The notes beneath the pieces are model-generated. The model did not search any database and was not told the origin of the DNA. It saw only the letters and a list, made by a program, of their open reading frames with translations. The position numbers were made by a program, and so were the translations under genes. Below are positions 36,632 to 47,459 of a stretch of DNA of 64,000 nucleotides, piece by piece. Origin of the DNA: Heterohyrax brucei. Its lineage: Eukaryota; Chordata; Mammalia; Hyracoidea; Procaviidae. The DNA lies in assembly GCA_028571685.1 (NCBI GenBank), contig CM053146.1, positions 109,281,431 through 109,345,430 on the forward strand, in the 5' to 3' direction. Position 1 is the stretch's first letter; each line of letters begins with the position of its first letter.

Positions 36632-37029
36632 CACTCCCAAGACTCCCCCAATAGCCTTTAGAAACTGCAGAACACTGACAGTCCTAGGAATCTCCCTTTA
36701 TGAAAACAGAAGAGAATCACAACTGACATTCAAACAACACACTAAACAAATTGTGAAATAAACAGATCTTAATGTGATTGCAAATAAATTTCCCAGTACT
36801 GGCCATACTGAAGTGCTTTATACAAAACCAGAAGTCTGAGACACGCTGAGCAGCTGGAGAACTTAGGCTTAGAGAACATATAAAACCATTACCAACTGAA
36901 TCATAGTTGCTGAAAGAATTAAAACGACACATGTAAAGGCAGATGGTTTGTCACGTCAGGCAAAGGTGAGGGATGTTTGTGAGCCCTGGTTTCACACACC
37001 TTTTCAACGATAAGAAGTCTGAGTGGGCT

Positions 37030-37265
37030 GTCGAGACTACAGTGGAGAGGAGCATGTCACCTGGGATCGGGCTGCCAGGCTCCACCACTTACTAGCTCTG
37101 GGACCTGGAACAAATTATCATGTTCTTGCACCTCAACTTCTTCATCCCTAAAATGGAGCCAGTGATGGTGTCTACCTCAAATGGTTGTCTACAGCATAAC
37201 TGATACGTAAAAAGCATTCAGAACAGTGTCTGGCTCAGAATAAGTACTCTGTAAATATTCTTTCT
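37030..37265 (+). repeat. MIR SINE
   Basis: Blocks gggctgccaggctccaccac, ttactagctctgggacct, aacttcttcatccctaaaat and agaacagtgtctggctcaga are in MIR order. Confidence 0.78.
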
Positions 37266-37331
37266 CATGAAATAGGTAGGCTTGATACTGGAGATTTAAG
37301 AAAACAAAAGAGCAAACATGATTAACAATAG

Positions 37332-39851
37332 TGTCTTAGTTATTTAGTATTTCTAATAAAAACCACTTGTGGATAGCTTTAACAAGTTTATTTTCTCACA
37401 GTTTAGGAGACTAGAAGTTCTAAATTCAGGGTACTGGCTCTAAGGAGATGCTTTTTCTCTGTCAGTGGCTCTTCCCCATAACGGAAGATCCTTGTCTTGT
37501 CAGCTTCTGCTTCCTCGTTCCTGAGACATCACCATGTGGCTCAGCATCAGTCTTTTTTCCCTTCTCTGCTCCTTTTATCTTTCATGTTGACATACTCTTC
37601 ATTAACTCTGTTTCACTGACATAACAGAAAACTAATTCCAAAATGCAATTAGAACCACAGGCCTGTACAGAGATAAAGATTTAGAATACATATTTTTAGG
37701 GGACACAATTCAATCTGTAAGATTCTACCTCTGGCCCCCCAAAATTCATGTCCTTGCCACTTGCAAAACATATTCATCCCATCACATCATCCCAAAAGGC
37801 TTAAATCAACTCCAAGTCCAAAATCTTCTGAATCATGTAAATTAAATATGGGTGAGACTTGAGGCATATTCCGTTCTGGGGCAAAATTCCTTTTCATCTG
37901 TGAATCTGTGAAATCTAGACCTCAAGTTATCTTTTCCAAAGTACAATGGTAGAACAAGGTATTTCCATTAAAAATGAGTGAAAATGGAGGGAAAGAAGAG
38001 ATAACCAGCACCAAGCAAGTCCAAAGCCCAACAGAACAAATTACATTAGCTATCAATTCTCTCACTCCGAGACTCTCTGGGCAACGGGCCTGCCCTCGAA
38101 ACTCTGGGTGTTGGTCATACCCTCTGGATTCTGGAGGGAAGCCCCTCAGCCCTGGGCTTCAACTCTACCTTCCAGGCTTTCTAGGGTGGTAACTCTGCTC
38201 CCTTAGTCCATTGGAGTGATGACCCTATCCCCTCAGTCCCTGGTGGCCCCATTCTTTCATCCCTTGAGCATGAAAGCTCTTGACCCCTCAACTTTGGGCA
38301 CTGGCCCTATCCCTCCCCACCCCATCAAACACACATCTAAACGACAGTCCCACAGTCCAGAATCCATCTGACTCAGTTCCAACTCTTTGAAATCTAGGAT
38401 GCTAGGTTCCTCCCCTTTGAAATGCAGAAGACTGTGGTCCTACACTTTGAAATGGAAACGACCCTGCTTTCCAAGCTCCTTCAACAATTTCATGGATCTC
38501 TGAGCAGCCCTTGGCACGGCCCTTTTCTCTTCTTGGGAGGACAGTGGATGTAGCTCCTTTGGCCTGCTTCCTGCCTGTAGAATTCAAAGAAGGAGACAGC
38601 ATTCTTTCCTTTCATTCTTTTCTGTCTCCTTCAGTCTACACTGATGAGTTTTCATCTGTGGTAGCTGGTTAGCCACCAGTCAGTGGCTTAATTTCTTTAA
38701 CACAAGATTGTATAGCCAAGTCCCTGGTGAACATTCTAGGACACATCTTTAGTTTACACAACAGAATTTTCCAGATCTTTATGTTCTGTTTTCATTCTGC
38801 ACAGTTCATTTTTAAGTCCATCTCTTTCCTCTCACATTTCACCATAACCAGTAAAGAGAAACACTCAGCATCTTTAAAGTCTTATTTTGAAATCTCATCA
38901 ACTGATATCTAAGTTCATCACTTACAAGTTCCACCATCCACCAAACATGTGAATATAATTCAGCAAGTTCTTTATCACTGCATAAAAAGTATCATTCTTC
39001 TCCACTGTCCAATCACATGTCCGTCATTTTCTTTTAATGTCTCACCAGAAGCACATTTATAGTCTATATATCTAGCAATATTCTGTTGCTGGTGCCATAT
39101 GGATCTCTAACACAACAGATACTTTCTCTCCAGCTCTCCTTACTTCCTTCTGCACCTTTACCAGAATCCCCTGTGACATCCATAATTCTATCAACAGTCT
39201 TCTCTCAAGGCAGCCTAGGCTTTTACTATTAGGCTGCCTTTACTATTACTCCTAAAACTCTTCCAGCCTCTACCCATTACCCAATTCAAAAACTGCTTCC
39301 ACATTTTAGGTATCTGTTAGAGCAGCACTCCACTCTTTAAGTACCAAATTCTCTAGTGCCACTATTACAGAAATACAATAACTGGATGCCTTAAACAAAT
39401 AGAAGTTTATGTCTTCACAGTTTAGGAAGCTAGAAATCCAAATTCAGGGCGCCAGCTTTAGCAGAACGCTTTCTCTGTTAGCTCTGGAGAAATATCCTTC
39501 TCTTCAGCTTCTATTCCCTTGTTCCTTGGATATCTCCATGTGACTTGACATCAATCTTTTCTCTTATTACTACTTGCCTATTCTGCTCCTTTTATCTCTA
39601 GTAAGAGATTGACTGAAGACACACCCTACATTAATTTTGCCTTACTAATGTATCCCCAGAGTATTCAAGGAGTGCCTGGTCCCTAGAGTCGCCATGAATC
39701 GGATCTGACTCGATGGCACTTAGCTGGCTTCGCTATTAATGTATCAGAAAACTCATTCACAAATGGGATTAGAACCACAGGCAAAGAGGTTAGAATTTAC
39801 AACATGTTACATTCACAACATATTTTGGGGGGCATGATTCAATCCACAACA
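37332..39851 (-). mobile_element. Full-length non-autonomous MaLR (ERVL-type) element, LTR-internal-LTR
   Basis: Read on the minus strand, a 5' LTR (about 39851-39345) begins TGTTGTGGATTGAAT, an internal region follows, and a 3' LTR (about 37720-37332) ends AACTAAGACA. The internal region has the order known for mammalian MaLR elements, starting near 39310 with acctaaaatgtggaagcag and a gaattgggtaatggg block. Its 3' part, near 37740-37850, matches the aaattcatgtccttgcc and aagtccaaaatctt blocks of that family. I see no open gag or pol frame; the copy is ancient and decayed. Flanks aatag and aacgg are at best a degraded duplication. An AfroSINE piece sits in the 5' LTR. Confidence 0.78.
39662..39738 (+). 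mobile_element. AfroSINE 3' fragment inside the MaLR 5' LTR
   Basis: The stretch gtcgccatgaatcggatctg, then actcgatggcacttagctgg, is the SINE tail. It interrupts LTR sequence and is therefore younger than the MaLR. Confidence 0.8.
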
Positions 39852-39891
39852 AACGGTAATTGTAATTTCTTCGTTAGGAAACTAAAAACAA

Positions 39892-40044
39892 AGAATTAAA
39901 AAAAATCCACTGCTATCAACTGGATTCTAACTCACAGCAATCCTATGGGACAGATGGGTTCCAAGGAGCAGTCAGTGGATTCAAACTGCCAACCTTCTGG
40001 TTAGCAGCCATAGCTCTTAAACACAACACCACTAGGGCTCCTGA
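39892..40044 (-). mobile_element. AfroSINE, antisense
   Basis: It runs from aaatccactgctatcaactg to aacacaacaccactagggct and is directly followed by another antisense copy. Confidence 0.85.
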
Positions 40045-40047
40045 ACC

Positions 40048-40220
40048 AAAGTGAAACTACTGCTGTCCAGGCAATTCCAACTCAACAGAGACCAATGGAA
40101 CAAAGGAGAATTGCCCTATATAGCAATATAGGAGAGTCAAGGAGAGCCTGGTAAATTCAAACTACTGACCCTTTGATTAGCAGCCACAGCTCTTAATCAT
40201 TGTGCCACCAGGGTTTCCAT
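40048..40220 (-). mobile_element. AfroSINE, antisense
   Basis: It runs from aactactgctgtccaggcaa to attgtgccaccagggtttcc, in tandem with the preceding copy. Confidence 0.85.
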
Positions 40221-41499
40221 ACAGATATACATGTATACACCAACTGAGATCAGAATTTCCTGCATACCAGTAGCCAGACTGCTTTAGAAGAGCAACATGT
40301 TTAAATCATTCAGCTTCTTCATTCTGAAGTAGCTGAAGCTTTCGGGAAGTTTAAGGGTTTGATTTCTTAATCCATTCTGGAAACAGATGACTGTAGGTGA
40401 CTGGGACATGTTTATGGAACCTGAAAGAATGCTGTGATAAAAAAGATCTCAAAACAGAGATCTTCAATATTTGCACATTTTATAGCAAGTTTAAAATGGC
40501 CACCAAGAGGCTCAAATACACCTATGCTCTTTTCCTCTGTCAATGTAATTGTTTTGTCTAAGTTCTCAAGTAAAATCCTTTCATAGATGAACTCCAAAAA
40601 AACAATACAGGGAGACCATCAGAGTCAGAGGAAGACAACGTCTGTTTAACGTGGTCAGCAAACAGAAATCATTATGGTTTAAATTCCAGACCCCCAAAAA
40701 CCACTTGTCAAAGTGACTCTGTCTAAAAGCCCTGGAAACAACACCCTGATGATCTAAGAGAATACCCTCTGAGGCACGACATGGGATGGTTTATGTGCTC
40801 TAGGTACCAGCTCCCTAGAATTTTATCTGTTCTTTGAGACCTTGAGCAAATATCCCTTCTTCATGGCCTTCTCAAGCATCCTCTGTTTAGAATCCTTGCA
40901 CGGTTCTGCACACATACTTTGCCCCTGGGTGTAGTTTTTCTCCTTCTTTAATTTCTAGTCTTTGGGTCTATAGGACCCAGGAAGGCTGAGCCCATATCTC
41001 TCTTATTAATTCCCATTTTCTGTGGGTGACACCTGACTCTAATTCACACAAAAGCTCTACCAGACAGCAATAACTGTCCCCACTGACAAACGAAGCACTG
41101 GGGGAGGGAAAAAAAAAAAAAAAAACAGTGATTGCACACATCATAGAGCTGTCCTTGGTAAGTAGTGGAACCTGCCCAATCCAGATTAGCAGGACCAACC
41201 CCAAGTTCTTCCTGCGACACCTCCATCCACTGCTTCATCACTGCCTCACCCCTGTAACTCGTCTACGGCCCTTCTCTCACTAAACATCTGTCCTTCTGAA
41301 CACTCCGAGGCAACAGGCACACAGCAGCACTAGAAATCCCAGATTTAAGAGCTACCCTGCCCCCAAGTCAGTCTCTCTGCAGAGAACTATGAGTACTTCA
41401 AGGCCAGGCCCAATCCTCAAATGCCCCTATTTAGGTTGCCTGCTGCGTGGGGAGGCACTGTGTCCTCTGCACAGTGTAACCAGTGTGCAATTCTCTGAT

Positions 41500-41645
41500 C
41501 ACCTGCTCCAGAATCATCAGAGACAACTGCTGAAAATGCAGATTCCCGGGCCGTGGTACAGCGAGTCTGTTTCAGAACATCTGAGGAGAGGTCCAGGAAT
41601 CTGCATTGTTAACAGGCCCCCACCCCATTCTTTGAGAAACACTCC
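41500..41645. mobile_element. hAT-Charlie-type MER fragment (family uncertain)
   Basis: Blocks ccagaatcatcagagacaac, aaaatgcagattcccgggcc, caggaatctgcattgttaac and ctttgagaaacactc form the pseudo-palindromic layout of short non-autonomous hAT elements of mammals. I cannot fix the family. Confidence 0.5.
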
Positions 41646-41902
41646 TCAAGGGATTCACACTCCTCTCCCAAACTGAGTGGGAACGGGAGGTCCTGAAAAA
41701 CCAGAAAGCCCCGCCGGGGTCTCCCCACAGCACGGGTACTCCGAATCTGCCAAACCCCAGCCCGCAGCCCGGGACGCCAGCGCTAACAGCGCGGCCCATG
41801 CCCTCTCTTTGGGGACGTCCCGCCGCCTCCCAGACCCACAGCCCACCCGGCGCCCCTAGCCTCTGCACGGAAGGGGCCAGGCGGGCGGCCTTCCCGACTG
41901 AC

Positions 41903-42000
41903 CTGCGGCCGGCCCAACCCTCCGCGCGGCCGCCGGACGCCGCGGGCCAGACGCGGAAGTGAGCGCTGCCTCGGCGCCTAGGCAATTCAGGGAACAGAGC
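41903..42000 (-). other. KCTD18: KCTD18 non-coding exon 1 (predicted)
   Basis: A strong donor CAG|GTCAGT on the minus strand ends the exon at 41903 inside the CpG island. The upstream limit (transcription start) is a guess. No coding frame of KCTD18 is present, consistent with 5'UTR. Confidence 0.5.
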
Positions 42001-42074
42001 AGTCCCAGCGGCGCCCCCGTGCGGCCCGGCCGGGCGGCGGCTGCAGGAGGGAGCGAGGGAAGCCTCGGCGCCGG

Positions 42075-42150
42075 CCCTGCCCCAGACGGCCCTGCCCCAG
42101 ACGGCCCCGCCCCTGCCCCGGACGGCCCCGCCCCCGAACTGGCCCGCCCC
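42075..42150. repeat. GC-rich short tandem repeat in the KCTD18 promoter
   Basis: The 15-base unit ccctgccccagacgg occurs twice without change (42075-42089, 42090-42104). It is followed by related units with ccccgcccctgccccggacgg. Each later unit supplies a GC box. Confidence 0.85.
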
Positions 42151-42512
42151 GTCGGGAGTCCCGCCTAGCGGAAGATGTGAACCGGAAGGGGGCGGTGTCT
42201 TTTTGTCCCGCGGAAAAGAAAAAACTCAGAGGAGAGGTACCTGTGAGAGACGGTGGTGTCTGTTCGGAATCCGGCTTTATAGAAGAAACGAAACAGGCCA
42301 CGGAAGTTCCAAGTTGTTCAGTCAAGACAGTTAATTAATAGCAAGAGTCAGAATGAGATTTTCTGACCCCACGTCAGAGTTCTTCCCTCAAGCAGGGCTG
42401 TTCACTGACCGGAGATACTAATACATTGTAGTACTGGTAAGTCCACCTGGATAGGGTTTTTCACACCCACCATTCTTGTTCAGTTTACTCTATGTGACAA
42501 CCCTCTACCAGA

Positions 42513-42600
42513 CCAAAACCACTACTGTGGAGTCAAATCTGAATTGTGGTGACCCTATGTGTTACAGAGTAGAACTGCTCCATAGGTTTTCTTAACTGAA
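42513..42600 (-). mobile_element. AfroSINE fragment, antisense
   Basis: Only tail and part of the body remain: aaaaccactactgtggagtc, then ttacagagtagaactgctcc. Confidence 0.75.
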
Positions 42601-42619
42601 AGATGTCCCTTGGAGAACT

Positions 42620-43062
42620 AAGTTGAGCCTGACCTAAGCCATGATATTTTCTGTTGCCTCGTATGCATGCGAAAGCTGGACAGTGAGTAAAGAAGACAGG
42701 AAAAGAATTAACACCTTTGAATTATGATGCTGGCAAAGAATACTGAATATACTGTTCTCTGCAAAAAGAAGGAACAAATCTGTCTTGGAAGGAAGACAGC
42801 CAGAATGCTCCTTAGGACCAAGGATGACAAGACTACGTCTCACATATTTTGGACATGTTATCAGAAGAGGGCAGTCCCTGGAGAAGAACATCATGCCTGG
42901 TAGAAGAGCAATGAAAAAGAGAAAGATGCTCAACAAGGTGGATTGACACAGTGGCTGCAAAGAGTCGGGGTTCTTGTTTGTTTGTTTTGTTTTGTTTTAT
43001 CTGTTGCACACAGGGTCACTATGAGTTAGAATCCCCTCTAAGACACCTAACAGCAACAACAG
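42620..43062 (+). mobile_element. RTE-type LINE 3' end
   Basis: It runs in the order of the copies at 2090 and 54950: a cgtatgcatgcgaaagctgg block, gccagaatgctccttagg, atattttggacatgttatc, ctggagaagaacatcatgcc, ggtggattgacacagtggct, then the tail gtcactatgagttagaatc and ctaacagcaacaac. Frames are broken. Confidence 0.8.
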
Positions 43063-43084
43063 CCTTTAGGGTACGAGATGGCCA

Positions 43085-43168
43085 AGCCTTTCTTCTGCAG
43101 AACAACTGAGTTCAAACTACCCACTTTGAGGTTAGTAGTCAACCACCCTGACAACCCGACAAAGGATT
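43085..43168 (-). mobile_element. AfroSINE head fragment, antisense
   Basis: The fragment has gaacaactgagttcaaacta, then ttgaggttagtagtcaacca. Tail and body are missing. Confidence 0.6.
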
Positions 43169-43214
43169 ATATGTTTATTTCCGTTACAACAAGCAAAATG
43201 GAGAGGTGAAAGAT

Positions 43215-43640
43215 AGCATTTATTGAACACTTGCTGTACACGTGACACTGTGCTGAGTCCTATTTTCTTCTTAACAATAATCCCAGAAGAGTTCTTTCAG
43301 TTGCCAGCTGCATCCTAACTTGTGCAATGACTGTGCTGAGTATTTCAAGATGAGTAAATACAGTCTTATTTTCCAAGTACTTACCTAGAGTCAACAGTAA
43401 TTGGTTCCTAATTCCTCTGATTGGGTCTTTGAAGGAAATAAGTTTTGAAGGAAGTAGGTGAGCCCACCTGCCCCTTCAGATATTAATACCCTTGGGAGGG
43501 AGGGACAATTTGTTCACCTCTAATTATTGCTCCTTAGCTGTGAACCAGGCACTGGGAGTGAAGGACTGAGCAAGACAAACAGTGTCCCTGCCCCTTGGAG
43601 ATTGTATTCTAATGTAGACATCAGAAGACATTTGTCCATA
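43215..43640 (-). mobile_element. L2/MIR-type remnants, antisense
   Basis: The stretch gcatttattgaacacttgct with gacactgtgctgagtcc, and the later gaaccaggcactgggagtga with ttggagattgtattctaatg, are typical of reversed L2 (or MIR) 3' ends. Confidence 0.5.
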
Positions 43641-45740
43641 AGGAGTCCTACAGTAAATGTTTTAGGCTTTATGGGCTGTACAGAGCTACTCAACTCTGCT
43701 GTTGTAGCTAGCATGAAAGCAACCACAGACAATATATAAACGAATGAGTGTGGCTGTGTTCTAACTTTATTTATAGTCACTGAAATCCAAATTTTACAGA
43801 AGTTTTCACACAAGGTGGTATAACAGGGGCAGGAACCAGGTGTTAAAGCACCTCATGGAAGTGGTAGGAATTTACATTTTACTGTAACTATAATGGGAAA
43901 CCACTGAAAGGTTTTAAGCAAGAAACTACACAATCGATTTACTATTTAAACAACAACAACAAAAAATCACTCTAGCTCCTGTAATGAGAATGGATCACCT
44001 AAAATAATAGCAGCCAGTCATTGCCGCCATCCAGGGGAGAAATATTAGGAGCTTCTACTAGAGCAATGTTGGATAGATAGAATGGATTGATGCCAAAGCC
44101 AAAGAGTTATATTTGAGAGATAGAAATGACATGAAATTTGCTATTAGATCAACTGTATGTGTGAGTTTGCGTCCTGCAAGAAGCAGACAGCAAGATGGGA
44201 TTAGATACACAGGTGATTTCTGACGTCTGTACTAGAATGACAGCTCCTTGGGACAGGCATATTGGAGAAAATGTGAGAGATAAATAAGCAGGAATCATAA
44301 GGGAACTGACAGAACTATTAGACTGAATGCAGGTTCACCTGTGGCAGGTAGGAAAGGAAAGAAGTTTGAGTAGGAAAAGTCTTAGATATGAAACAGTTCT
44401 AAGAAAGTTTCAGCAAAGTCAGTGGGAGTCTTTAAGACAAAATCTCCTGTCAAAGGAGTCTTACATATTCCAAGACTGGGCCAGCCTTAAATTCCTGCTG
44501 TGTTCAAACACTGGCTGGGAGCTGTCAGTAGGAAGCCCAGCCTGGAATATCTATGGTGGTGGATATTAGAGTCCAGCAGAATTGGTCATTATGCTACCTA
44601 CAGCTGGAACTTTGAGAGGTACATTTTCATGGCTACCACAAATGGTAAGAGAAAGGGGAAAATATGGACGATTACTTCTAATTTGTTGCCATTTACTGAG
44701 ATGCTGAACTGTGAGGGAAGAACAGATTTGAAAGATCAAAAACTACTTTGAACTATTAAAATTGAAATGTTTACCAGATAGCCAAGTAAAGATGACAGAT
44801 AACAATTGGGTAAGTACAGAGCTCAGGAGTGAAGTTCTGTGCTAAATATGTAAATATGGAAAGCATCAGCATATAAAGCCATGGGACTAGACGAAATCAC
44901 CTACAGAAAGGACAGATAAATAAAAAAGGGACCAGAGGGAGCATTGAGGCACTCTAGCACTCAGAGGTCAGGTCATAGAAGCCACCAAAAGAAACAGAAG
45001 AAAGAGCCAGGGGGAGGAGGGAAACCAGGAGAGTATGGACTTATAAGAACCAAGAAAGGAAAGTGTCACTTATGTCAAGGGATATTGAGAGACCCAGGGT
45101 CCATCAGAGTTGTTATCATACAGGTTCTTGGTGTTGACCTTAGCAAGAGCAGTTTCAGGGATCTAGTGAGGATGCAAATCTGGATAAAGATGGTTTAAAG
45201 AGTGAACGGGAATGTTTTAGAAAAGACTGTGAAGTAGAGAAATGGAACTCTAGTTAAAGTGGAATAAGGGGTCAAGGAAAGGATATGTAAGATGAGTTAT
45301 TAAAGCAGGCTTTGCCGATAGATATGATTCAGTAAATGTGCAGAGATTCAGATTGTAGAAGAGATAGGAAATCAGATGAAAGAATCAAAATACATTAAAA
45401 AGCAAAAAGATACTGGAACCACAGCACAAGTGGAGAAATTTGTCTTTGAAGGGAGCAGAGACAGGACGCAAAACAGAAGAGACAGATTTAAGATGAGGTA
45501 AATCATTCTAATGATTTGGAAGTAGAAAGATGAGGATGTTTGAGCCAATGGCTTCTACTTTCTCAGTTAAGCCTAAAGCAGAGTCACAGGCTAAGAACCA
45601 AGGAAATGAGGGTGGAAAAGGTTTGAGAAAAAGAGTATATAACATATGAATTATTTATCTCGAGAAATTGAAAAAAAGCAACATTTCCATAAAGACACAA
45701 TAAGATTGCCAGGAAAGGGTGAGTGCCCCTTTGAATGTTG

Positions 45741-45792
45741 TAATCATTATAACAGTGATGACAAGCTAATCATTATAACAGTGATGACAAGC
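45741..45792 (+). repeat. Exact 26-bp tandem duplication
   Basis: The 26-base unit beginning taatcattataacagtgatg occurs twice with no difference, at 45741-45766 and 45767-45792. Confidence 0.95.
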
Positions 45793-46231
45793 TGTCATCC
45801 AGGTTTTATGACTTTCATTCAGCAACATTCAGTAGTTTGAATGCAGTGCTGAGAAAGTACTCGATAATTAACTATAATAGAAACAACTGATGCAGGCAAG
45901 AATCCTCAACAGATGTTAAAACTAATGAGTGAAAGTTTGGTTGACAGCAGAATATTTGCACACACTCCAAGAATCTTACCACAAGACTCTTACTATTTAT
46001 AAAAATAATAATAGTAACTCTACTATAGTGTAAAAAACTGGCAAACACCACCTTAACCAAGCAATGAAAGTCAATATCACCAATAAAGTTACAAATCAAC
46101 ATGATGTGCTTCTGATAATATACTGAGAAGAACACATCACTTCCATGATGTTTTTGTCCAAAGTGAAAGCCTTAATTTAATTTCAAGGAAACGTGAGACA
46201 TACTCAAACTGAAAAACAGCGTGCTGTAACT

Positions 46232-46405
46232 ACAGCCCTAGTGACACAGTGGTCAAGAACTCAGGATGCTAACCAAGAGGTCAACAGTTCCGGTCCACCA
46301 GGTGCTCCTTGAAAATCCTTTAAGGCAATTCTACTTTATGCTGTAAGATTGCTTTAAATCAAAATCAGCTTGATGGCAATGGTGTCTCTCTCTCTCTTTT
46401 TTTTT
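46232..46405 (+). mobile_element. AfroSINE, sense
   Basis: It runs from cagccctagtgacacagtgg through accaagaggtcaacagttcc to atcaaaatcagcttgatggc, followed by a CT and T-rich tract (46384-46408). Confidence 0.85.
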
Positions 46406-46575
46406 TTCTTACTACTTTAGCTGGCCTGTACTCAAAAAAATGAAAAGTCATGAAAGATTAAAAAAAGCCTTGGTAACTTCTCCAGATTAAAGCAATCTGA
46501 AGAGTTTTAACAACTAATGGATTGTTGGCGCAATTCACACAGGACAGCAGCCGCTGCTGTGATTAACATGGGACA

Positions 46576-46675
46576 GACACCACTTGCAGGTGTGAGACAG
46601 GACACCACTTACTGGTGTGAAACAAGACACCAACTACTGGTGTGAGATGGGACGCCATTTACTGATGTGATGCCT
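46576..46675 (+). repeat. 25-bp minisatellite, four units
   Basis: Units begin at 46576, 46601, 46626 and 46651, an exact 25-base period. The consensus is gacaccacttactggtgtga plus five bases (gacag type). Each unit contains the short palindrome caccactt...aggtg/tggtg. Confidence 0.92.
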
Positions 46676-47135
46676 GTGAGAGGCTGAGGTTGCAAAACTG
46701 ACACTGACAACAAACTTCATTGCTGTAGCAGAAAAGGGACAGTCTCCTGTGCATAGAGACTGACACCAGTTTGTTTAACCAACCAGCTTTCATTAAGCAA
46801 AGTAAACAAGTTTTCTGCTGGGAAAGTGAGCAAAGGCATCTTATAGGTGCTCCTTCCTTCAAAAGAAGACACATTCCCAGGAAGGGAGATGAGAAAGTCC
46901 TTGAACTATTCTTGGTGAATGCTGTCTTCAGCACGTACTGTTTTTCAGTACACTGAGACAAACTTGTCCCAAGGGCTTTTGCTGTTTGCAAGACAGGTCC
47001 CTATCTTAACAAAGACCAGGTTAGGGTAAGTAGGATTTTACATTCTTTCCTAGCATGTGCATCCCCACAATGGATTATCTTTCACCAGGGGATATTATTA
47101 GGACAATTGGCAAAATTTTAGTAAGTTTTATAATT

Positions 47136-47356
47136 ACCGTATTTTTACACAAATAATGCAATCCTTCAGTGTTTGCTTGCCAGCCATACCCTCACCCTAT
47201 GAAGCATCCTCATAAGCACCACTATGCCAATCCTCTTCCACATGTTGTAAACAAAACAAAAAAATTAATATAGCATGGCTTTGAAAATACCTAGAAGGAA
47301 GGGGTACAGTCAGCATGCAAATATAGAAGGTATGGGTTATTTGCATAAAATACAGT
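47136..47356. mobile_element. Fold-back element with long terminal inverted repeats (unclassified)
   Basis: The left end accgtatttttacac with aaataatgca and the reverse complement of the right end (actgtattttatgcaaataa) align. The similarity continues inward for about 60 bases (ccttc, tttgc, tgc and taccc blocks). There is no coding capacity, and the target duplication is unclear. Confidence 0.6.
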
Positions 47357-47459
47357 ATTGATATATAATAATTATAATTATCATGTTATTACACAAATAC
47401 TAATTTCCTGATTTGGATCATTGTATTACTGTTATGTAAGAGAATAAATTCACATTAAA

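Larger units (their letters stand above)
36700..41902 (-). other. KCTD18: KCTD18 first intron
   Basis: This predicted intron lies between the non-coding exon in the CpG island and the start-codon exon. It contains a MIR (37030-37265), a complete MaLR retroelement, two adjacent antisense AfroSINEs, a 19-base A-run near 41108 and a hAT-like MER fragment. I can name nothing in 40225-41100. Confidence 0.7.
41690..42250. promoter_or_regulatory. KCTD18: CpG island, KCTD18 promoter
   Basis: This is a sharp rise in G+C and CpG against AT-rich surroundings. It contains GC boxes (ccccgccc repeatedly at 42104-42150, gggggcgg at about 42188) and several ETS-type ccggaag or gcggaag sites (about 41953, 42170, 42181). 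Position at the 5' end of KCTD18 supports its promoter role. I saw no TATA box. Confidence 0.8.

Noticed and set aside
36428-36640. KCTD18 start three codons further upstream (in-frame non-ATG codon)
   Set aside because: The upstream codon is TTG. The ATG at 36631 gives the family N terminus MEGHK and has good context.
41572-41985. 137-codon open frame (-) in the CpG island
   Set aside because: High G+C lowers stop frequency. The translation is Gly/Arg/Ala-rich with no family resemblance, and it overlaps a hAT-like fragment and the KCTD18 non-coding first exon.
46576-46675. CRISPR-like repeat array
   Set aside because: Units are contiguous with a strict 25-base period and no spacers, and the genome is mammalian. 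It is a minisatellite.
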